64,000 nucleotides of DNA from Shewanella colwelliana ATCC 39565. Its GTDB lineage: Bacteria > Pseudomonadota > Gammaproteobacteria > Enterobacterales > Shewanellaceae. Shown in pieces: positions 37,179 to 47,300 of this stretch; the stretch's first letter is position 1; each line of letters starts with the position of its first letter. Position numbers and translations under genes: made by a program. The DNA is taken from assembly GCF_000518705.1 (NCBI RefSeq), contig NZ_JAEC01000005.1, positions 1 to 64,000 of the forward strand, written 5' to 3'. A model generated the notes under the pieces. It was given only the letters and a program-made list of their open reading frames with translations, had not been told where the DNA came from and made no database searches.

Positions 37179-37787
37179 TTGAGCTTAACACTGTTGACCC
37201 TAGCGATGATATTAACCGCCTATCTAGCCGGTTCAATTTCAAGCGCTGTGCTAGTGTGTCGACTTCGAGGCCTACCAGATCCTCGCAATGAAGGTTCTGG
37301 CAATCCAGGTGCCACTAACGTACTGAGGATCGGCGGCGCCAGTGCTGCGGCCATGGTGTTGCTATTTGATATGCTTAAAGGCGCAATTCCTGCTTATTTG
37401 GCCTTTAGATTGGGTCTTGATGCGGTATCGTTAGGGCTTATCGCCATTGCAGCCTGTTTGGGCCACATTTTTCCGATATTTTTTAAGTTTAAAGGTGGTA
37501 AAGGGGTCGCAACCGCTTTTGGTGCGATGGCACCTATCGGCGCAGACCTATCACTTGCACTGGTGGCGACTTGGATGGTGATGGTACTGATATGTCGTTA
37601 CTCTTCACTGGCGGCCATCACTACAGCCCTGTTAGCCCCAGTCTACACTTGGTACTTCGATGAGCGATTTACATTGCCTGTCGCCATGTTATCGGTACTC
37701 ATTGTGATCCGTCACCGAGAAAATATTCACCGTTTGCTCAAAGGCGAAGAGTCTAAAGTCACGCGCAAAAAGAAAGACAAGGCGTGA
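37179..37787 (+). CDS. plsY: Acyl-phosphate glycerol-3-phosphate acyltransferase
   Basis: Inner-membrane enzyme that moves the acyl group from acyl-phosphate to glycerol-3-phosphate, the first step of phospholipid synthesis. It has 202 residues and five or six membrane segments. Conserved loops are [44 protein letters not shown] and the C-terminal [14 protein letters not shown]. The start is the TTG at 37179, with AAGGATAAGG upstream. Confidence 0.96.
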   Translation: MSLTLLTLAMILTAYLAGSISSAVLVCRLRGLPDPRNEGSGNPGATNVLRIGGASAAAMVLLFDMLKGAIPAYLAFRLGLDAVSLGLIAIAACLGHIFPIFFKFKGGKGVATAFGAMAPIGADLSLALVATWMVMVLICRYSSLAAITTALLAPVYTWYFDERFTLPVAMLSVLIVIRHRENIHRLLKGEESKVTRKKKDKA

Positions 37788-37864
37788 CCCAGCAGTGAAT
37801 GCTAACGACTAATATTTAGCAAGCACAGCAGGCAGGTGACACCGCAGTCGTTACGCCATAGTCA

Positions 37865-38878
37865 TTACACTGGTGGCAATGAATCTAATGGCCAGCGAGG
37901 CATCCCTTTCACCGCTAAATCTTCAATCTGCCCCGCTTTTAATCGTTGCAACCCAGCATAAGCAATCATAGCGCCATTGTCGGTGCAGAACTCACCACGC
38001 GGATAGTAGACCTTACCGCCTAAGCTTTGCATCATCTCAGCCAATGACTCGCGTAAGCGGCTATTTGCACTCACGCCGCCAGCAATAACCAGACGGTTAT
38101 AACCCGTCTGTTTAAGGGCGCGCTTACACTTAATAGCTAACGTGTCGACGACAGCTTCCTCAAAGGCTCTGGCAATATTAGCGCGAGTCTGTTCATCATC
38201 AGGCTCGGCAGCAATCGTATTCGCCGCAAAGGTTTTAAGGCCTGAGAAACTAAAATCCAAACCAGGACGGTCAGTCATTGGCCGTGGAAAACGGTAATGG
38301 CTAGGTTCACCTTTGGCTGCCAGTTTTGCCAAGCGAGGACCGCCGGGATAATCCAGCCCCATCAATTTGGCGGTCTTATCGAACGCTTCACCTGCGGCAT
38401 CATCTACCGACTCACCAAGTACTTCATAACGCCCTATCCCTTCGACAGCGACCATCATAGAGTGGCCACCAGAGACAAGCAGCGCCAAGAAAGGGAACTC
38501 AGGCACATCTTCCTCTAACATAGGTGCCAGCAGATGACCTTCCATATGATGTACACCAACGGCTGGCTTGCCCCATGCAAACGCTAAGGCGCGGCCAACA
38601 CATGCGCCCACAAGTAATGCTCCAACTAAACCCGGACCCTTAGTGTAAGCAATGCCGTCAATATCATCTTGGGTGCAGTTAGCATCACTTAAAGCTTGCT
38701 TAATTAATGGAATAATCTTGCGAACATGATCGCGCGAGGCCAATTCAGGCACCACTCCACCATAATCGGCATGCAACTTAACCTGACTATATAATGCATG
38801 AGATAACAGCCCTTTCTCGTCGTCATAAACGGCTATTCCAGTCTCATCACAAGATGTCTCTATTCCAATAACTCGCAT
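37865..38878 (-). CDS. tsaD: tRNA N6-threonylcarbamoyladenosine synthesis protein TsaD
   Basis: ASKHA-fold protein that transfers threonylcarbamoyl to A37 of ANN-decoding tRNAs together with TsaB, TsaE and TsaC. It has 337 residues. Metal-binding histidines lie in [12 protein letters not shown], with [28 protein letters not shown] and [13 protein letters not shown] as nucleotide-fold signatures. It is divergent from rpsU, a common arrangement in gammaproteobacteria. Confidence 0.97.
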   Translation of the reverse strand: MRVIGIETSCDETGIAVYDDEKGLLSHALYSQVKLHADYGGVVPELASRDHVRKIIPLIKQALSDANCTQDDIDGIAYTKGPGLVGALLVGACVGRALAFAWGKPAVGVHHMEGHLLAPMLEEDVPEFPFLALLVSGGHSMMVAVEGIGRYEVLGESVDDAAGEAFDKTAKLMGLDYPGGPRLAKLAAKGEPSHYRFPRPMTDRPGLDFSFSGLKTFAANTIAAEPDDEQTRANIARAFEEAVVDTLAIKCKRALKQTGYNRLVIAGGVSANSRLRESLAEMMQSLGGKVYYPRGEFCTDNGAMIAYAGLQRLKAGQIEDLAVKGMPRWPLDSLPPV

Positions 38879-39073
38879 CGTTTTAAATCTACCTCAATTT
38901 AGTTGCCGCCGATTTTACCTGCTTGAGTGACATTATTCCAATAGAGTTAACTAACAAGGCAGACCTCGCATCGCAACGACAATAAAGCGCGAAAACCCGC
39001 GTCAGAATAAGATAGGCTGCTAAACTTGATCCCTGTGGCGAACAAAGATCGAAAATAGGATCGCGATAAGGGG

Positions 39074-39101
39074 TTTACAAACGGTTGCTGCTCGGTATAG
39101 A
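39074..39101 (+). promoter_or_regulatory. Probable rpsU operon promoter
   Basis: TTTACA and TATAGA separated by 16 bases, about 75 bp before rpsU. The divergent tsaD promoter must lie in the same region of about 300 bp (38879-39176). Confidence 0.55.
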
Positions 39102-39176
39102 ATTCCGCACCATTTTTAAATTAACTTGGGTTAAGAAATTAACTCAATACAACCTACACCTAAGGGGTGATGGCGT

Positions 39177-39392
39177 ATGCCAATTATTAAAGTACGTGAA
39201 AATGAACCATTTGACGTAGCTTTACGTCGTTTCAAGCGCTCTTGTGAAAAAGCTGGTATCTTAGCCGACGTTCGTGCTCGTGAATTTTACGAGAAGCCAA
39301 CTACTGCACGTAAGCGTGCTAAAGCCGCTGCAGTTAAGCGTCTTGCTAAGAAGCTTTCTCGCGAAAATGCGCGTCGCGTACGTTTATACTAA
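39177..39392 (+). CDS. rpsU: 30S ribosomal protein S21
   Basis: Small basic ribosomal protein of 71 residues ([20 protein letters not shown] to [10 protein letters not shown]) on the 30S platform near the anti-Shine-Dalgarno region. It heads the rpsU-yqeY-dnaG-rpoD block. It has a strong AAGGGG ribosome site nine bases before the ATG and codon use typical of highly expressed genes. Confidence 0.98.
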   Translation: MPIIKVRENEPFDVALRRFKRSCEKAGILADVRAREFYEKPTTARKRAKAAAVKRLAKKLSRENARRVRLY

Positions 39393-39398
39393 TCTCTT

Positions 39399-39842
39399 AT
39401 GAGCCTAATTGATCAGCTAAAAGACCAAATGAAAGAGGCCATGCGCGCTAAAGAAAAGCTGCGTCTGGGAACTATTCGTATGGCACTGGCAGCCGTCAAA
39501 CAGATTGAAGTGGATACCCGCGAATCTCTGAATGATGATCAAGTCATAGCCGTCTTAACCAAAATGGTTAAACAACGACGCGATTCGATTGCTCAATATG
39601 AAGCAGCCGGTCGTGACGAGCTAGCGCAAGCCGAAGCAAGTGAGATTCAAGTTCTTGAAACTTTCCTGCCTCAACCTCTTTCACAAGAAGAGGTTGCTGC
39701 GTTAGTCGAGGCAACTATCCTTGAGGTAGCGGCATCATCGATGGCGGATATGGGCAAAGTAATGGGAGCATTAAAACCTAAAGTACAAGGACGAGCTGAC
39801 ATGGCGGCAATTGGCGCTATGATTAAGGCGAAACTTCAGTAA
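39399..39842 (+). CDS. GatB/YqeY-domain protein
   Basis: A 147-residue, mostly helical protein of the GatB/YqeY family. The domain is the tRNA-contacting tail of the amidotransferase subunit GatB, but here it stands alone, and its function is not known. It begins MSLIDQLKDQMKEAMRAKEK and contains IRMALAAVKQIEVD and VLETFLPQPLS. It starts six bases after the rpsU stop, so it is translated from the rpsU transcript, ahead of dnaG. Confidence 0.93.
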   Translation: MSLIDQLKDQMKEAMRAKEKLRLGTIRMALAAVKQIEVDTRESLNDDQVIAVLTKMVKQRRDSIAQYEAAGRDELAQAEASEIQVLETFLPQPLSQEEVAALVEATILEVAASSMADMGKVMGALKPKVQGRADMAAIGAMIKAKLQ

Positions 39843-39937
39843 CTTAGTTTTTGATGTATGAATGAGCCGTGCTTCTGCACGGCTTGTTTGTTTATATCTA
39901 TCTGTTCTCTTTCGCGAAAGGCGGCATTTATACAGCA

Positions 39938-41665
39938 ATGGCGATACCTCGTGATTTTATCAATGAGCTTGTAGCTCGCACCGATATTGTTGATCTTATC
40001 GATGCTAAAGTGCCCTTAAAAAAAGCGGGTAAAAATCACTCTGCCTGCTGTCCGTTTCATAGCGAGAAGTCCCCATCATTTACCGTTAGCAGAGACAAAC
40101 AGTTTTATCACTGTTTCGGTTGTGGCGCCCACGGCAACGCTATCGACTTTGTGATGGAGTATGACAGATTAGACTTTGTTGATGCCGTTGAAGATCTTGC
40201 CGGCAGACTCGGTGTAGACGTCCCGAGAGAGCAAGGTACAGGCAAGCGCAAAGATGAAGGCTTAAGCAGAGATCTCTACCAGTTAATGGAAGAGTCGAGT
40301 CTGTTTTTTCAAAAGCAGCTTAGGCAACATACAGATAAACAAAAAGTGCTCGACTATTTGTCACATCGAGGACTGTCTGATGAAGTAATAGACCACTTCA
40401 ATATTGGTTTTGCACCAGATGGCTGGGATGGCTTATTAAGCCGTTACAGACAAAACCAAGAGTCACAAGACAAATTACTTACCGCAGGTATGGTAATTGA
40501 AAATGACAGCGGCAAACGTTATGACAGGTTTCGCGACCGTTTAATGTTTCCTATCCGCGATAGACGCGGCAGAGTCATTGGTTTTGGTGGCCGTGTTTTA
40601 GGTGATGGCACACCCAAATACTTGAATTCGCCAGAAACGCCCATATTTCATAAAGGTTATGAGCTCTACGGTTTGTATGAGCTCAAGCAGCGTCACCGAG
40701 ATCCGCAGCAAATATTGATTGTTGAAGGATATATGGACGTCGTCGCGCTAGCACAATTTGGCGTAGACTATGGTGTAGCCTCGCTTGGCACATCGACCAC
40801 AGCTGAACAATTTCAGCTGTTGTTACGTAGTGCAAAAGAGGTGATCTGTTGTTATGACGGCGACAGAGCAGGCACAGAAGCGGCATGGCGCGCATTAGAA
40901 ACCGCCCTACCCTTAATTAAACCAGGCGATCAAGTGAAGTTTATGTTCTTACCCGAAGGGGAAGATCCTGACTCTCTCATACGCCAAATAGGTAAAGAGA
41001 AGTTTGAACAGTCAATAGGAATCGCTAAATCGTTACCTGACTTTCTGTTTGAAACCTTGGCCACGCGACACGGCACAGATAAAGGCACCTTAGCTAAACA
41101 AGCGATGGCGCTAATAGAAAAAGTACAAGACACTGTTTTACAAAGTTTACTGCTAGAGAACCTAGCCTATAAACTGGGGATGAACAGTGCCGAAGAACTT
41201 AAGCGAAAACTAGGCTTTAATGTAAAAAGCCAAAGCAAGTCGCTACAAAGTAAAGCACTTAAGGGACGTGGAACACCATTGCGACTAGCCATCGCACTGC
41301 TCGTTCAACACCCGCACTTGGGCAATGAACTGCCCGAGCAAAGAGCGCTAAAACATATAAAGATGACAGGCATCGAATTGCTTATCCTCTTGTTAGACCG
41401 AACTCGAGCAGACAACATAACCAGCGCACAACTACTTGAACAGTTCAGAGGTGATGACCAGTTAGACACCCTGAAAAAACTGACCCAATGGGACCATCAA
41501 GTGGCGGATGAAAACTTGCAGCAAGAGTTCAAAAAAGCCTTGGTATGGCTAAACAATCAATATATTGAACAGCGATACCAGGAATTGAGCTTAAAACAGC
41601 ACCATACTAAAGAAGAGCGGATGCAACTTAAAAAGCTCATTGCTGTGATGCAAGGTCAAACTTAG
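39938..41665 (+). CDS. dnaG: DNA primase
   Basis: Makes RNA primers for chromosome replication. It has 575 residues from the ATG at 39938 (MAIPRDFINELVARTDIVDL). A zinc-binding domain has CPFHSEKSPSF and HCFGCGAHGNAI, the catalytic TOPRIM domain has EGYMDVVALAQFG and CYDGDRAG, and the C-terminal helical domain would bind DnaB. The longer open frame from 39869 would add 23 residues with no counterpart in the family. It sits between yqeY and rpoD as usual. Confidence 0.97.
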   Translation: MAIPRDFINELVARTDIVDLIDAKVPLKKAGKNHSACCPFHSEKSPSFTVSRDKQFYHCFGCGAHGNAIDFVMEYDRLDFVDAVEDLAGRLGVDVPREQGTGKRKDEGLSRDLYQLMEESSLFFQKQLRQHTDKQKVLDYLSHRGLSDEVIDHFNIGFAPDGWDGLLSRYRQNQESQDKLLTAGMVIENDSGKRYDRFRDRLMFPIRDRRGRVIGFGGRVLGDGTPKYLNSPETPIFHKGYELYGLYELKQRHRDPQQILIVEGYMDVVALAQFGVDYGVASLGTSTTAEQFQLLLRSAKEVICCYDGDRAGTEAAWRALETALPLIKPGDQVKFMFLPEGEDPDSLIRQIGKEKFEQSIGIAKSLPDFLFETLATRHGTDKGTLAKQAMALIEKVQDTVLQSLLLENLAYKLGMNSAEELKRKLGFNVKSQSKSLQSKALKGRGTPLRLAIALLVQHPHLGNELPEQRALKHIKMTGIELLILLLDRTRADNITSAQLLEQFRGDDQLDTLKKLTQWDHQVADENLQQEFKKALVWLNNQYIEQRYQELSLKQHHTKEERMQLKKLIAVMQGQT

Positions 41666-41788
41666 AGCAAAATTTGTCTCAATAAGTAATGACTTGGACT
41701 AGCACAGCAAAGCACACACGGCTATAATTGACGATTTGCGCGGCATAATTGCCCGTCGTTTAACTGTTACCCAACTTGGATGATATCT

Positions 41789-43627
41789 ATGGAGCATACT
41801 CCGCAGTCGCAACTTAAATTGTTGCTTGCCAAAGGTAAAGAGCAAGGTTACTTAACCTATGCAGAAGTGAATGACCACTTACCTGCAGATATGGTCGATT
41901 CAGACCAGATCGAAGATATTATCCAGATGATTAATGACATGGGTATTCGCGTCTATGAGCAGGCGCCGGATGCCGATGACATCATGATGTCTGAAGACAG
42001 CACCGATGAAGATGCTGCCGAAGAAGCTGCCGCAGCACTGGCTACGGTTGAAGCTGAACTGGGACGCACAACAGACCCTGTCCGTATGTATATGCGTGAA
42101 ATGGGTACAGTTGAACTTCTGACACGTGAAGGCGAGATTGTTATCGCTAAGCGTATCGAAGAAGGTATCAATACAGTTCAAGCCTCAGTAGCTGAATATC
42201 CTCAAGCCATCTCAATGATCCTTGAGCAGTATGACCGCTACGAAGCTGAAGAAGTCAGACTATCTGATATTATCTCTGGATTTGTTGACCCTAATGCTGA
42301 TGATGTTGCGCCTACCGCGACACACGTTGGCTCTGAGCTCTCAGACGAAGAGCTTGATGACGAAGATGAAGAAGATGATGACGAGGATGACGACGAAGAA
42401 GATGACACGCCAAAGGGTCCTGATCCTGAGGAAGCTCGCGAGCGTTTCGCTCAACTTCGTGAAGCGCATACCAACGGATTAAAAATCATCGAGTTGAAGG
42501 GTCGAGATCACCCTGAAGCTATTGGTGCATTATTCGTTATCGGTGAAATCTTCAAAGAGTTTCGTCTAGTTCCTAAGCAGTTTGACCGCTTAGTAAAAAG
42601 CATGCGCGAAATGATGGACAAGGTACGTGTTCAAGAACGTCTCATCATGAAGCTCTGTGTTGAACAAGCCAAGATGCCAAAGAAAAACTTCGTTAAGGTT
42701 TATACCTCAAACGAAAGCAGCATCGAATGGTTTAACGAAGAGATCGCAGCGAAGAAACCTTATGCAGAAGGCTTGGAGATGGTTGCTGATGACGTGAAAC
42801 GTTGTCGCGCTAAGCTCGATGCTATCGAAAAAGAAACCGGTCTTGCTATTGCAGCAATCAAAGATATCAACCGTCGCATGTCAATCGGTGAAGCGAAAGC
42901 GCGTCGTGCGAAGAAAGAGATGGTTGAAGCGAACTTACGTCTAGTAATTTCTATCGCGAAGAAATACACCAACCGTGGTTTACAGTTCTTGGATCTGATT
43001 CAAGAAGGTAATATCGGTCTGATGAAAGCGGTAGATAAGTTTGAATACCGTCGTGGTTATAAGTTCTCAACTTATGCAACATGGTGGATCCGTCAGGCAA
43101 TCACTCGCTCTATTGCTGACCAAGCAAGAACGATCCGTATTCCTGTGCATATGATTGAAACCATCAACAAGCTTAACCGTATCTCTCGTCAAATGCTGCA
43201 AGAGATGGGTCGTGAACCATCTCCTGAAGAGTTGGCAGAGCGCATGTTAATGCCTGAAGATAAGATCCGTAAGGTACTTAAGATTGCTAAAGAACCTATC
43301 TCAATGGAAACCCCTATTGGCGACGATGAAGATTCGCACTTAGGTGACTTTATTGAAGATACGACGCTTGAGCTACCTCTGGACTCAGCCACAGGCGAAA
43401 GCTTGAAGAACGCGACTCACGAAGTCTTAGCAGGCCTAACGGCCCGTGAAGCCAAAGTGCTGCGTATGCGCTTTGGTATCGACATGAACACTGACCACAC
43501 CCTAGAGGAAGTGGGCAAGCAGTTTGATGTTACCCGTGAGCGTATTCGTCAGATTGAAGCTAAGGCACTGCGTAAGCTGCGCCACCCTTCTCGCTCAGAG
43601 ATCTTAAAGTCATTCTTAGACGAGTAA
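41789..43627 (+). CDS. rpoD: RNA polymerase primary sigma factor (sigma-70)
   Basis: Housekeeping sigma factor of 612 residues. The N-terminus [20 protein letters not shown] is region 1.1. A very acidic stretch (about residues 185-205, runs of D and E) is the non-conserved insertion of proteobacterial sigma-70. Region 2 has [20 protein letters not shown], which recognises the -10 element, and region 4 has [20 protein letters not shown], which recognises -35. I start at 41789; an upstream ATG at 41780 would add three residues. Confidence 0.98.
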   Translation: MEHTPQSQLKLLLAKGKEQGYLTYAEVNDHLPADMVDSDQIEDIIQMINDMGIRVYEQAPDADDIMMSEDSTDEDAAEEAAAALATVEAELGRTTDPVRMYMREMGTVELLTREGEIVIAKRIEEGINTVQASVAEYPQAISMILEQYDRYEAEEVRLSDIISGFVDPNADDVAPTATHVGSELSDEELDDEDEEDDDEDDDEEDDTPKGPDPEEARERFAQLREAHTNGLKIIELKGRDHPEAIGALFVIGEIFKEFRLVPKQFDRLVKSMREMMDKVRVQERLIMKLCVEQAKMPKKNFVKVYTSNESSIEWFNEEIAAKKPYAEGLEMVADDVKRCRAKLDAIEKETGLAIAAIKDINRRMSIGEAKARRAKKEMVEANLRLVISIAKKYTNRGLQFLDLIQEGNIGLMKAVDKFEYRRGYKFSTYATWWIRQAITRSIADQARTIRIPVHMIETINKLNRISRQMLQEMGREPSPEELAERMLMPEDKIRKVLKIAKEPISMETPIGDDEDSHLGDFIEDTTLELPLDSATGESLKNATHEVLAGLTAREAKVLRMRFGIDMNTDHTLEEVGKQFDVTRERIRQIEAKALRKLRHPSRSEILKSFLDE

Positions 43628-43650
43628 CCGCTCGTTAGTTTGACCCATTT

Positions 43651-43680
43651 AAAGCCCAGCCCTAACGCTGGGCTTTTTAT
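43651..43680 (+). terminator. rpoD terminator
   Basis: Stem AAAGCCCAGC / GCTGGGCTTT with loop CCTAAC, then T-rich sequence. Confidence 0.93.
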
Positions 43681-43758
43681 TTTATGGCCTTAAAAACGTA
43701 AGATTGATTAACAGATAACCACTTGAATTCAAACTTAGGATTTGAGCGAAAAACTGGG

Positions 43759-43787
43759 GTGACAAGCGCTTGCAAACCTCGTATACT
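43759..43787 (+). promoter_or_regulatory. tRNA-Ile2 promoter
   Basis: GTGACA and TATACT separated by 17 bases, ending 36 bp before the mature tRNA. Confidence 0.75.
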
Positions 43788-43823
43788 TCTCAGCGCTTTC
43801 GATAGTGACGACTATCTTAAGTC

Positions 43824-43900
43824 GGCCCCTTAGCTCAGTTGGTTAGAGCATACGACTCATAATCGTCAGGTCCACAGTTCAAGTCTGTGAGGGGCCACCA
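43824..43900 (+). tRNA. ileX: tRNA-Ile2 (anticodon CAU)
   Basis: A 77-nt tRNA with encoded CCA. The acceptor stem is GGCCCCT / GGGGCC, the D arm is AGCTCAGTTGGTTAGAGC, the anticodon loop is CTCATAA, and the T arm ends TTCAAGTCTG. The anticodon CAU with this body resembles E. coli ileX, in which the C is modified to lysidine by TilS so that it reads AUA as isoleucine. A tRNA-Met reading cannot be fully excluded by eye. Its 3' half has been used as an integration site: the last 26 bases plus two flanking ones are duplicated at 49877. Confidence 0.93.
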
Positions 43901-43902
43901 AT
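43875..43902 (+). repeat. attL: 28-bp direct repeat in the tRNA 3' end
   Basis: Starts CAGTTCAAGTCTGTGAGG and ends CCACCAAT. It is identical to 49877-49904. It covers the T arm, acceptor 3' strand and CCA of the tRNA, the usual target of tyrosine recombinase islands. Confidence 0.93.
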
Positions 43903-43908
43903 ACAGAT

Positions 43909-43944
43909 AGGCCGTAGTAGGTTAGTACCTACTACGGCTTTTTC
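43909..43944 (+). terminator. Terminator brought in by the island
   Basis: Stem GCCGTAGTAGG / CCTACTACGGC with loop TTAGTA, followed by TTTTT. It lies on the island side of attL and now ends the tRNA transcript. Confidence 0.9.
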
Positions 43945-44322
43945 GTATCTGGAGTTCTGTGTAGCAAATATGTAGCAGATTAAAGTATGTATCAATTACA
44001 TTAAAAGTTAATTGCTCTCCCAAGTTTTACGTATAAGCTTTGCACTCACTACATCAATAGCACTATTCAACCTCCCAGTAATAATACTAATGAGTAGCAC
44101 TTTGCTCACTACAGCATCAACTGTGACATACTTTAACCTAGGTCACTGATTACCCTGCCATTTCGTTAGTGCTAAATACAATATTTCATGTAGTATGTTT
44201 AAAGCTAATTTTGATAAACACAGCTAGATACCTTTTAAGCCTAATCTGGCTGTCTAGCTACTCACAAGCCTGTGTAAGAAGCAAAAGCTTACAGAAGTAA
44301 GATAAATGAAAGGAATTGACCT
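43945..44322. other. Left non-coding arm of the island
   Basis: About 380 bp without a gene. The repeated motif TGTAGCAAATATGTAGCAG (43959-43977), with two copies of TGTAGCA, resembles the arm sites next to integrase genes in tRNA islands. Further on are several short GCACT/CTCACTACA-type repeats. No promoter can be firmly placed; AAAGGA lies nine bases before the next start. Confidence 0.45.
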
Positions 44323-47300
44323 GTGTCTGCACTCAAAAACCTATTAGAAGTATATCGACAAGAATCAAAAACGGAACGTGAAAAAGGTAACTACTTCGAA
44401 GAACTTATCGTCACTTACTTTAAAAATGAACCGACTTATAAAGATTTATATTCTAAAGTTTGGTTATACGCTGATTGGGCAAAGGAACAAGGTATAGATG
44501 GCCGTGATACAGGTATCGACTTGGTTGCGCAAACGGATGCAACAAATGAATATCATGCTATTCAATGTAAATGCTACGCTGAAGATTATCGAATTCAAAA
44601 AGCTGATATAGACAGTTTTTTTACTGCTTCAGGTAAGAAACCTTTCACCCACAGATTAATTGTTACCACTACAACCAACTGGAGTGAGCATGCTGAAAAT
44701 GCAATGGCAGATCAGCAAATTCCCGTTTCCAAAATTGATTTAGCCGATTTAGAAAGCAGTCAAATAGATTGGTCAAAATATGAATCTAACGAAGCTCCCG
44801 TATTAAAGAAAAAGTTTGACCCTCGCCCTCACCAAAAAACAGCTATTGATAACGTAGTTCGTGAATTTAAAACTACTGATCGTGGCAAGTTAATCATGGC
44901 CTGCGGTACAGGTAAAACCTTTACCAGTTTACGATTAGCAGAACAACAAGCAGGTAAGGGCAAAAGAGTATTGTTCCTTGTTCCAAGCTTGTCATTATTA
45001 TCTCAAACATTAACTGAATGGACACAGCAAAGTGAAATTCCACTACATAGCTTTGCTGTTTGTTCCGACTCTGATGTTGGTAAGAATAGAGATACAAATG
45101 AAGATGATGTTGTTCAAACGCTAGTTCATGAACTTAGATATCCCGCGACAACAGATGCTTATAAATTAGCAAAAGAATTTGAGCTACGTCATGACGATGA
45201 ACACATGAGCGTTGTTTACTCTACCTACCATTCAATTACCGTTATAAATAGAGCGCAAAAACAACACGGTTTAGCTGACTTCGATCTAATTATTTGTGAT
45301 GAAGCACATCGTACTACAGGCGCAACATTTGCCGATGAAGATGAGAGTGCTTTTGTTCGTGTACATGATCAAAACTTTATTCGAGCAGATAAACGCTTAT
45401 ACATGACAGCAACACCAAGGTTATACGGTAACTCTGCTAAAGCAAATGCGGAGAAAGACAGTGTAACGCTTTGCTCAATGGATGATCCTGCTTTATATGG
45501 TAGAGATTTACATACCATCACTTTCTCTGAAGCGGTAAGAAGAGATTTACTTTGTGATTATAAAGTCATTGTTTTGACCGTTGATGAAGCCTATATCAGT
45601 AAAAAAATTCAATCGTTATTAAAAGATGAAAACAATGAACTTAAAGTTGATGATGCTGCGAAAATTATCGGATGTTGGAAAGCACTAAGTAAACAGGACA
45701 CTCAAGAAGATTTATCAGATGATCTTCATCCAATGCAAAAAGCGGTAGCATTCTGTCAGGTTATTGAACCTCAAAGTACATCAAAACGAAAATCAGCCAA
45801 ACATAAAGTCAGTTCAAAGAATATTGCATCCATGTTTCAATCAGTAGTGGAAGCCTATCAAGAAGCGAGTGACATTGAAGATGGCCTTTTCTGTGAAGCT
45901 GAGCATATAGATGGCAGCATGAATGCTTCAGAAAAAGGCGAAAAAATTAGCTGGCTTAAAGAAAAAACTGAAGACAACGTTTGTCGAATTTTAAGTAATG
46001 TTCGTTGTCTATCAGAAGGTGTAGATGTCCCAGCGCTTGATGCTGTTTTATTTTTAACACCAAGAAACTCTCAGGTTGATGTTGTTCAATCTGTTGGCCG
46101 TGTTATGCGTAAGTCTGAGGGTAAAACACGTGGCTATGTAATTTTACCTGTTGTTGTGCCTACAGGCATGGAACCAGATGAAGCACTGAATGATAATCAA
46201 GTTTTTAAAGTGGTTTGGGATGTATTACAAGCGTTAAGATCTCATGATGATCGCTTTGATGCCATGATAAACAAGCTTGATTTAATTGGTAAAGCACCTT
46301 CTAAAATGGAAGTTATTGCTATTACCGACAAAATTGCACCAAAACAAAAATCAAAGTCTCAAAAGAAATCAGGTAAAGACGAGTTTTTCATTGGTAGTAA
46401 GCGAGATGGTAGAAATAAAAAGCATGGTACAGAGCAAGATGATAGCCAAGGTGCATTTGATTTTTCTGTATCCGAAGTTGAGAGAGCACTATATGCTCAG
46501 GTAGTTAAAAAATGTGGGAATCGTAAGCATTGGGAGCAATGGGCAAACGATATAGCCAAAATTGCTGATACCCACATATTAAGAATAAAAACGATTGTTG
46601 AAGATCCTAACAATGTTAGAGAAGTTAAAGCGTTTAATGGCTTTGTTGAAGAATTAAGAGATGATTTAAATGAGGCTATTACCTCTGAGGAAGTGATTGA
46701 AATGCTCGCACAGCATTTAATTACTAAACCAGTATTCGATGCACTTTTTAAAGATCACAGTTTTGCTACTAATAATCCAGTTTCTCTAGCTATGCAGGGA
46801 GTTCTAGATGTTCTGCATGAACATAGGTTAGACAAAGAAGCTGATACACTTGAACAATTCTATGCAAGTGTAGCAATGCGAGCTGAAGGCATTGACGATG
46901 CCTCTGCAAAGCAAAAGATAATTGTAGAGTTATACGATAAATTTTTCCGAAATGCCTTCCCAAAAATGACCGAACGCTTAGGAATTGTTTATACCCCTGT
47001 GGAGGTGGTTGATTTTATTATTCACAGTGTAAATGACTTACTTCAAAAAGAGTTTGGTCAAACCCTCGGCAGTGAAGGGGTTCATATTCTCGACCCATTT
47101 ACTGGCACAGGTACATTTATAACTCGCTTGCTACAAAGTGGACTAATCTCTGAAGAGCAGCTTGAGCATAAATACAAAAATGAAATACATGCGAATGAGA
47201 TCGTTTTATTAGCTTATTACATTGCAGCAATTAACATTGAAGCTGTTTATCACTCATTAGTTGGCAATCAAGACGAAACAGGTGATTTAACTCATTATGA

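Noticed and set aside
43903..44322. Search for an integrase or excisionase in the left island arm
   Set aside because: No open frame of suitable length on either strand; only short repeats are seen.
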